Assembly: GCA_964431655.1 (NCBI GenBank)
Contig: CAYSKJ010000046.1
Coordinates: 11,839-19,590, forward strand
Reading direction: 5' to 3'
From: CAYMEV01 sp964431655 [NCBI: uncultured bacterium]
GTDB taxonomy: Bacteria; CAYMEV01
Length of the DNA stretch: 7,752 nt
Below the pieces are notes generated by a model. The model was given only the letters and a program-made list of their open reading frames with translations. It had not been told where the DNA came from and did no database searches. The position numbers were made by a program, and so were the translations under genes. Shown in pieces: positions 1 to 6,167 of this stretch; the first letter of the stretch is position 1; each line of letters starts with the position of its first letter.

Positions 1-2601
1 CGACCGGCCTATATACTCGCCTGCCTTTTCATTGATTTCTGCCTTTTCAAAATGATAGGCAAGGTCCATATAGTATTCCCTGCCAAATTCTTCAGCCTTA
101 CAGACAAGTACTTCCAGGGTATGGGCAATGGTCTGATGAAGAAGCCTTAATCTTTCTCTCAACTGCATATCATAGGCGGATTCCCGGATCAGATTATCCT
201 TGAAATAATACCTCTCCGCATCAAGGTTATCCCAGATATTCTTTTTTTTCCCCTCGAAAAGGTATTCATCCCGGTCTGAAAGGAGTATCCTCTCAAGGCT
301 GTGCATATCAAAGCGGGCCTTATCGATGTTTTTATATACCTTAATAAGGTCGCTCAAAGCTTCCATGGATTTATACAGTATATTCCTGTCAAATTCCCTT
401 CCCATCACAGACGCAATCTTTAAGAGCTCTTTAACTTCCGGGGATAACCGGTCAATCCTGGCTATAAGAATCTGGTTTATCCCGGAAGGGATATCCTCGG
501 TTTCCCTTCCTATGGACAATACCCCGTCCCTGCTGTAAACAAATTTGTTCTCTTTAAGGTAAAGACAGAACTGCTCTGTAAAAAAAGGGTTATTCCAGCA
601 TTTGCTCTTTATGAAATTAAAAAGCATGGCATCAGGGGGGTCGCCAAGCATTTCCCTCATCATTCCGCTGGCTGACTCATCAGTTATGCCCTTCAATATT
701 ATCTTTTCTTCCCGCACCCCGGGTTCAAGGTCCAGTTCAGGTCTGCTCCCGTCATCATTATATCTGGATGTGCATAGGATTATAATAGGATAATTCTCAA
801 TATTTCTCATAAGATGTTTCAGAAGTCCCCGGGTTTCGCCGTCTATCACGTGTATATCTTCAAGCTGTATTACTGTCGGAAGTATCAGGCTTAAAGCCTT
901 GAAAAACTCCTTGACGGCATATATGGTGTTTTCGTATCTCTGCTTTGCATCCAGCTGACCATAAAGCTCAGACCCAGCTTTCAGGGAAAGCAGAACTCTT
1001 ATAAAAGCCTTTGTCCTTATCAGCTCTTTTTTTATTAATACTGCCCTTTTATCCCTGATATTATCCAGCTTATCGGTGAGGGTTCTGAATATTTCTTCAA
1101 ATACCTTCTCCTTTTCATCCTCAGAGATATCCTGTTTAAGACTGAAATAATTCTGGAAAAAATATACGATGGGATTCCAAGGCTTTTTCAAAAGGCTGTC
1201 GCATTGCATATAACAGGTATTTGTAATAAAGGCTGAGGTTTTTATAAATTCATACAAAAGCCTGGTTTTTCCTATCCCGGCTTCTCCGTATATATAAAAG
1301 ACACCTCCTGATTTTCCCGCAAACAATGGTTTTATACTTTCCCCTAACCTGTTTATCTCCAGGTCCCTGCCATACATCTTTCCCCGGTAGAAAGCCGGAA
1401 TGCCAGTCTTTTTATCCCTTAGCTCAAACACCCTGGTATTGCCGGTTTTGCCCTTTAAATGCAGTTCCATAACAAAGTCGGAATCAAAAGTTTTTCTTGA
1501 CTGCTCAGAAGCCTCCCTTGAAAGCCATATACTTCCCCAGGGTGCTTTCCCGGCTATCCGGGCTGAAATATTTACAGCATCCCCCAGGACATCAAAGGAC
1601 GACCTGGCTGTGCTCCCTATAAATCCTGAGAATATTCTTCCGAATGTAACTCCTGCCTTTATGTTCTCCTGATATATATCCCTTATCTCTGTAATGCAGT
1701 TCAGCGCCCTGTCCAGGTTCCTTTCATGGGAAACAAGGCATCCGAAATTAATAAGGGCCATGCCCCCTTTATCGCTGAAAGCAATCTTGTTGAAATATCC
1801 TCCCCATTTTTCAGATATCTCCATTATATCAGCTGCAAAGCCGTTCAGGGAATCAAAATCCCTTTCTACATTTTTAAAAGAGATGAATATGCTGGCAATA
1901 TCCCTGAGCTCATCCAGAGGCCTTTCATCAATTATCTCGCCCGGGACAAAAAGCCTGAGTATGCTTTCATCTGTCTCTTCAGCTATGGGTACCCGGCCTG
2001 AACATGGATCCGGATTTGATAAACCCTGTACTCTGTAAAATCCCGGAGATATCTGTATAAATCCTGGTCTTTCATGGATTTTATAATAAAAAGCCCTGTC
2101 TGCTACAATATCCTGAAGCCTGCAGTGTTTCTCCGCCTGGGTGCATCCATCAACAGCAGGCCCTTTGAAATAGAAAGTTTTTCTTTTTCTGCCTACGATT
2201 CCCCAGTCAATTCCGCCCACAGAGAGACCAAATTTGGCATAAATATCAAATTCGCCATATTTGGTAGGTGTATGGTGGTGTGCTTCAAACAGTTCCCTTA
2301 TCTCTATCGCAGAAGCCATGGCATCCAGGACCCCCCCCATGAAAATTGCTAAAAATGCATCACCTTCAAAAGATGTAATAAAGCCGTTCCGGCAATGGAC
2401 CGAACCAATAGCTGGCGTAAAAACATCGTTTATCAGACGGGAGAGTATCTCTGTACCTTCTTTCCCCTTTTCAGACAGTATTTCGGTAAGTTCAGTAAAA
2501 CCGCTAATATCCGCAAACATACAGGCTGCTTCAAATTCTCCCTGGTATATGCCGTGCTTATAGTTTTCAGCAATGAAACGGGGTATCAGATTCCTCATCA
2601 T
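1..2601 (-). CDS. Soluble adenylyl cyclase (ADCY10)-like protein: tandem class III cyclase domains, AAA/STAND ATPase, TPR-like tail; C-terminus cut by window edge
   Basis: An open frame of 867 codons runs from the ATG at 2601 to base 1 with no stop, so the C-terminus is missing. It is predicted to make cAMP from ATP in the cytoplasm. Cyclase domain 1 (about residues 20-190) carries FADISGFTELTE with metal ligand D31, and FEGDAFLAIF with metal ligand D81. Cyclase domain 2 (about 232-395) carries NKIAFSDKGG with K272 and VLGDAVNISARIAG with D337 (adenine selectivity), N344 and R348 (transition state). Each domain lacks what the other has, so together they should form one active site, as in mammalian soluble cyclase. 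An ATPase follows: Walker A GEAGIGKT (439-446, K445), a Walker B-like strand LPTVIQLEDIHVID (574-587), and an arginine-containing strand IIILCTSRY. From about residue 700 the protein is helical, and at the edge AYHFEKAEINEKAGEYIG resembles a TPR. The start is MM at 2601/2598, with no Shine-Dalgarno. Domain 1 contains a G8 run. There is no signal peptide or membrane segment. The effector that controls it is unknown. Confidence 0.9.
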   Translation of the reverse strand, partial: MMRNLIPRFIAENYKHGIYQGEFEAACMFADISGFTELTEILSEKGKEGTEILSRLINDVFTPAIGSVHCRNGFITSFEGDAFLAIFMGGVLDAMASAIEIRELFEAHHHTPTKYGEFDIYAKFGLSVGGIDWGIVGRKRKTFYFKGPAVDGCTQAEKHCRLQDIVADRAFYYKIHERPGFIQISPGFYRVQGLSNPDPCSGRVPIAEETDESILRLFVPGEIIDERPLDELRDIASIFISFKNVERDFDSLNGFAADIMEISEKWGGYFNKIAFSDKGGMALINFGCLVSHERNLDRALNCITEIRDIYQENIKAGVTFGRIFSGFIGSTARSSFDVLGDAVNISARIAGKAPWGSIWLSREASEQSRKTFDSDFVMELHLKGKTGNTRVFELRDKKTGIPAFYRGKMYGRDLEINRLGESIKPLFAGKSGGVFYIYGEAGIGKTRLLYEFIKTSAFITNTCYMQCDSLLKKPWNPIVYFFQNYFSLKQDISEDEKEKVFEEIFRTLTDKLDNIRDKRAVLIKKELIRTKAFIRVLLSLKAGSELYGQLDAKQRYENTIYAVKEFFKALSLILPTVIQLEDIHVIDGETRGLLKHLMRNIENYPIIILCTSRYNDDGSRPELDLEPGVREEKIILKGITDESASGMMREMLGDPPDAMLFNFIKSKCWNNPFFTEQFCLYLKENKFVYSRDGVLSIGRETEDIPSGINQILIARIDRLSPEVKELLKIASVMGREFDRNILYKSMEALSDLIKVYKNIDKARFDMHSLERILLSDRDEYLFEGKKKNIWDNLDAERYYFKDNLIRESAYDMQLRERLRLLHQTIAHTLEVLVCKAEEFGREYYMDLAYHFEKAEINEKAGEYIGRS

Positions 2602-2636
2602 AATTGAATAATAATACGATTTCTGCTTTCATTCAA
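2602..2636 (-). promoter_or_regulatory. Predicted sigma-70 promoter of the cyclase gene, apparently leaderless
   Basis: On the minus strand, TTGAAT (2636-2631) and TATTAT (2613-2608) are separated by 17 bases, a good -35/-10 pair. The -10 ends six bases before the ATG at 2601, so transcription would begin at or next to the start codon. No Shine-Dalgarno sequence precedes the ATG, which fits a leaderless message and supports this start. A 7-base inverted repeat, ATTGAAT (2603-2609) and ATTCAAT (2631-2637), brackets the -10. It could be an operator but is short enough to arise by chance in AT-rich DNA. A second TATTAT at 2616-2611 overlaps the first; using it would give a 14-base spacer, which is less favourable. 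Confidence 0.5.
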
Positions 2637-2682
2637 TATTTATATACCGAAAGACCATGCAAAAGACAGCAGATAATATATA

Positions 2683-2716
2683 TTGACAATTAGCCCTATA
2701 AAAATATTTTTTATTA
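2683..2716 (+). promoter_or_regulatory. Predicted sigma-70 promoter of the nuclease-helicase gene, apparently leaderless
   Basis: A perfect -35 hexamer TTGACA (2683-2688) is followed after 16 bases by TATTTT (2705-2710), a weaker -10. The -10 ends six bases before the ATG at 2717, so the mRNA would start at or beside the start codon. The bases before the ATG are almost pure A/T with no Shine-Dalgarno, consistent with a leaderless message. The palindrome AAAAATATTTTT (2700-2711) overlaps the -10 and may simply reflect A/T richness. Its -35 lies 46 bases from the -35 of the divergent cyclase promoter, so one regulator bound between them (2637-2682) could affect both genes. That segment also holds the palindrome AATATATATT (2675-2684). 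Confidence 0.48.
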
Positions 2717-5700
2717 ATGGACATGAAGCCTATTCTTGATAACAGCAATGCCGATTTTCATTATGGCAGACTGACTGAAATTGACAGAAAATGTAATATT
2801 GATATCAAATTCCGGCTTTTTGAACTCAGAAAGGTGCTGGAAGCTTTATTCAAAAATATCACAGCCAAGGATAGGATTTTTTTTGATAATACATTCAGCC
2901 GTATAAAATTTGTTTGCGATAAATACAGGCTGTCATCCCAGATACAGGAGAATATACACGGCATCAGGATATTTTTGAATAAAGTTGCCCATGATAATGA
3001 TCTTGATATATGTGACGAGGATTATAAAAAGGTGATGGGAGTGCTTGCAGGCATGATAAGTTATTTCAGCCAGATCCCAGTCCCGGATGCCCTGAAAAAT
3101 TATTCTCAAAGCTTCAAAGCTGATTTTCCGGTACAGCTTGAAGCAAAAAGATCAGGCTACGTCGCATTTACCAGGGCAGTTATAACTGATATCAGCGAGA
3201 AGGGAAAGGACAGAAACGGCAACGACCTTTATATAATATCATTTGAAAACGATGATATCGGAATCTTCAGGGTTTTTTTAAGCGATCTTCAGGTTCACAG
3301 CAGGACTGCAGGAAGTCGTTATACTTTAATCGGAGAACTCGCAAGAAAATATTCCAGTGTGAATATCTTCAATATAAAGAATACCAGGGATAATAATTAT
3401 TCTGTGACACCCCAGAGTCTTTTTGTGCTCGAGCCGGATTTTCTTATTGATGTAACGGATATCTCCGGCTGTTTCAATAATCATGACAGCACCTACATGA
3501 TTTTTCTCCTGTCCAAGCTCATATCAGGCAGAACAAGCAAAGCGATGCTTCAGGGAAAGATTATCAATGATATTTTTGATGAGATGGTTTTCGACCCTGG
3601 TATTGAAATCAATGATGTAATAAGGGAAAGCATATTCGGAAATGTCCTTTTATCCCTTTCTATAGGGTTTAATGCCATAAGCGAGATTATGAAGACAATT
3701 AAAAAAATTCATTACAATAATCTAAGGAAAACCATTGTGAACTTTATAGCAAAAGACCTGGAAAAAAAGAATATCAAGCTGGAACCTTCCTTCATATCTG
3801 CCCTTTACGGCATTCAGGGCAGGCTGGACGCACTGATAAGCCTCAGAGATGATCCCCTGCATAAAGACATAGTCGAGCTGAAAAGCGGCTCATCACCGGA
3901 TTCAGGTGTCTGGGAAAACCACAAAATGCAGGTTATATGCTATAATATGCTTTTGAAAAGCATGTATGGCGAAACCAGAAAGGGAAGCAGCTATATTCTA
4001 TATTCCGGTAATTCTGAAACACCGGTCAGGGAGGTTCCCTTTATCTCAGGCTATGAAAAGGAAATATGCATGATCAGGAACCAGATAGTATCCCTGGTCT
4101 GGGATATAGCCGGCGGTAACACGGAAAGCCTTAAAAGGATTAACATAAGGGATTTTGGAAACTGTCCGCCTTATAAGCATAATGATATAGCGCTGTTTGA
4201 CTATTGCTACAACAGCGCCGATGAACTTGAAAAAGCCTATTATAATGCTTATATCTCCTTCATATTCCGGGAGCTTATAGCTTCAAAGGTGGGAGGGGAA
4301 GATTCTGATAGCGGAAGATACCAGGGATTCGCACAGCTCTGGAAAGCCTCCTATGAGACCAAAAATGATACCTATAATATTTTAAGCAATCTTGTTTTCG
4401 GGGATTTTGATAAAGAAAACAATGAGATAAGCTTTTCCCCTTCAGAATTACCTGTTTCAAACTTCCGAACGGGTGATATAGCAGTTCTTTATCCCCAGCA
4501 GGAAGATAACAGCTTCCCCCTCGATACAGAGCTTATCAGGGGATCAATAACCCAAATTGATGAAAAGAAGGTAAAGCTCCGCATAAAAAACAGAGTAAAC
4601 TACCTTGATGAGCTTACTGCTCAAAAAACATGGGTAATTGAACATGATTACTTTGAAGCCGGCTATTATAACCTTTGTAAATCCCTCTATGATTTTCTCG
4701 GGGCCGAAAGGCGCCTGAGAGAACTGGTTCTTTGCCAGAGGAAGCCTGAAGTCAACTACCCTGAAAATTCAGTAAATAAAGAAGGCTATAACAGTTCTGC
4801 CGTCTTCCTGAAAGATCTGGAAAGCAATGGCAGGATAACCAAAATACAGGCAGAAATACTGGAAAGGATGCTTAGAAGCCGGGACTATTTTCTTCTTCAG
4901 GGACCCCCCGGAACCGGAAAAACATCCATAATACTGTTAAATCTTGCAAGAATGCTCACCCTTTACTTCGGCGAGAAAATAGCTGTTCTTGCCTATACCA
5001 ATCGGGCAGTGGGTGAAATATGCGAAAAATTAAAGGACAGCCGGATAGATTTCCTGAGACTCGGCGGGGGTTATTCTGACGAAGATTACCTTCTGAGAAA
5101 CAGAATTGAGGGTAAAAAACTCAAAGAGGTCAGGGATATGGTCTCCAGTACCAATATCATTGTATCCACCGTAAGCACCTTTAATGCCAGACAGTGCGAC
5201 CTTCTGAGCATAAAGGCCTTTGATACGGTAATAGTGGATGAATCTTCCCAGCTTCTGGAACCCCAGCTTGCAGGGATTATCACGAAATTCAGGAGATTTT
5301 TCCTGATTGGCGACCAGAACCAGCTTCCTGCTATTTCAGTCCAGGAAGATTCGGCATGCATTACCCAGGATCCCCTGCTGAATAAAATAGGAATAAAGGA
5401 CCTCCGCTGCTCCCTTTTCGAAAGGCTTTATAGCGCAAACCGGGAAAAAGGATGGCATGAGTGCATAGGCATGCTGCAGGACCAGTACAGGATGCACATA
5501 AGCATTGCGGAACTTATCAACCATTACTATGACAATAGGCTATTGTCAAGGCTTAGTGTCCAGATGGAAAAAGAGAACCCTTTCTGCCTGCACCGGAATA
5601 ATGACCTGAACCGCATACTCGGCCTTTCTAGGACAGTATTTATAGAATCTCCGGTTGAACAGACCCCTAAAACCAATACCCTGGAGGCAAAATGGACAGC

Positions 5701-6157
5701 CCTGATAATAGATGCTGTAAAAGACCTGTATGGTGAACAGTTCTGCCAGGATACAGTAGGTGTAATTACCCCGTGGCGCGCCCAGGCCAATGAAATCAAA
5801 AAGTATCTCAATCCCGCGCTGTCAGCACTGGTTACGGTGGACACCGTTGAGAGATTCCAGGGTTCAGAAAGGGATATAATCCTGTTTAGCCTCGCTGTAT
5901 GCCACAAATCGCAGTTAAACCTTATCAGCAATGTGTCTGCGGGCAATTCTGAAAAGGCTGTGGACAGAAAATTGAATGTGGCTGTATCCAGGGCAAAAAG
6001 GCACCTCATAATACTGGGAAATGCCGGCATTCTGAACACAAGCCGGCACTTCAGCCAGATTATCTCAAAGATAAGAACCCGGGGTGGCTACATTAATTTA
6101 CGGGATGCCGAGGCTGTTTTTGAGCAGTATTTCACCGCCCCTCCAGCCTCCTGTTAA
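2717..6157 (+). CDS. Dna2-like nuclease-helicase with N-terminal HEPN/DUF4145-like domain (PD-(D/E)XK nuclease + SF1B helicase), 1146 aa
   Basis: This complete protein should unwind and cut DNA using ATP, a role typical of Dna2/AddAB-type repair or defence enzymes. Residues about 20-120 are helical, with LRKVLEAL (37-44) and R84-x3-N88-x3-H92, the R..GN.AAH-type pattern of HEPN/DUF4145 domains. Residues about 145-240 are beta-rich and may be OB-like. The nuclease spans about 240-480: GIQGRLDAL (D371), DIVELKSG (E387, K389) and QVICY (Q405, Y409) form the D...ExK...QxxxY set. The usual upstream GxxxH histidine appears to be N284, and no clear C-x2-C-x5-C Fe-S motif is seen (only C483 and C497 nearby). 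A beta-barrel/stalk region follows (about 575-680), then the SF1B helicase: Walker A GPPGTGKT (729-736), DESSQ (841-845), GDQNQLP (865-871), QYRM (923-926), FQGSERD (1047-1053), NVAVSRAK (1087-1094). All helicase motifs look intact. The start is ATG at 2717; M3 (2723) is an alternative. The gene is divergent from the cyclase and converges on pckA with 10 bases between stop codons. The biological role (repair versus defence) is not decided by the sequence. Confidence 0.9.
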   Translation: MDMKPILDNSNADFHYGRLTEIDRKCNIDIKFRLFELRKVLEALFKNITAKDRIFFDNTFSRIKFVCDKYRLSSQIQENIHGIRIFLNKVAHDNDLDICDEDYKKVMGVLAGMISYFSQIPVPDALKNYSQSFKADFPVQLEAKRSGYVAFTRAVITDISEKGKDRNGNDLYIISFENDDIGIFRVFLSDLQVHSRTAGSRYTLIGELARKYSSVNIFNIKNTRDNNYSVTPQSLFVLEPDFLIDVTDISGCFNNHDSTYMIFLLSKLISGRTSKAMLQGKIINDIFDEMVFDPGIEINDVIRESIFGNVLLSLSIGFNAISEIMKTIKKIHYNNLRKTIVNFIAKDLEKKNIKLEPSFISALYGIQGRLDALISLRDDPLHKDIVELKSGSSPDSGVWENHKMQVICYNMLLKSMYGETRKGSSYILYSGNSETPVREVPFISGYEKEICMIRNQIVSLVWDIAGGNTESLKRINIRDFGNCPPYKHNDIALFDYCYNSADELEKAYYNAYISFIFRELIASKVGGEDSDSGRYQGFAQLWKASYETKNDTYNILSNLVFGDFDKENNEISFSPSELPVSNFRTGDIAVLYPQQEDNSFPLDTELIRGSITQIDEKKVKLRIKNRVNYLDELTAQKTWVIEHDYFEAGYYNLCKSLYDFLGAERRLRELVLCQRKPEVNYPENSVNKEGYNSSAVFLKDLESNGRITKIQAEILERMLRSRDYFLLQGPPGTGKTSIILLNLARMLTLYFGEKIAVLAYTNRAVGEICEKLKDSRIDFLRLGGGYSDEDYLLRNRIEGKKLKEVRDMVSSTNIIVSTVSTFNARQCDLLSIKAFDTVIVDESSQLLEPQLAGIITKFRRFFLIGDQNQLPAISVQEDSACITQDPLLNKIGIKDLRCSLFERLYSANREKGWHECIGMLQDQYRMHISIAELINHYYDNRLLSRLSVQMEKENPFCLHRNNDLNRILGLSRTVFIESPVEQTPKTNTLEAKWTALIIDAVKDLYGEQFCQDTVGVITPWRAQANEIKKYLNPALSALVTVDTVERFQGSERDIILFSLAVCHKSQLNLISNVSAGNSEKAVDRKLNVAVSRAKRHLIILGNAGILNTSRHFSQIISKIRTRGGYINLRDAEAVFEQYFTAPPASC

Positions 6158-6167
6158 CCCTTTAAGA

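Noticed and set aside
1694-2038. Plus-strand frames opposite the cyclase gene, including this one of 114 codons and others between 326 and 2607
   Set aside because: The minus-strand frame is continuous over 867 codons with clear cyclase and ATPase motifs; the plus-strand products are low-complexity Ser/Leu-rich shadows.
2697-2706. TATAAAAATA resembling an archaeal TATA box
   Set aside because: An archaeal start about 25 bases downstream would fall inside the coding region past both candidate ATGs, while TTGACA with a properly placed -10 fits a bacterial promoter.
3431-4210. Cas4-like nuclease as a sign of a CRISPR-Cas locus
   Set aside because: The nuclease is fused to a Dna2-type helicase, no repeat array exists in the window, and no other cas gene is present.
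5527-6039. Open frame of 170 codons on the minus strand inside the helicase gene
   Set aside because: It lies opposite the conserved SF1B motifs IV-VI, and its translation shows no recognisable domain; it is a shadow of the real gene.
6110-6150. Inverted repeat GAGGCTG...CAGCCTC near the convergent gene ends, considered as a terminator
   Set aside because: The stem is only 7 bases with a 27-base loop, it lies inside the helicase coding end, and no T-run follows on either strand.
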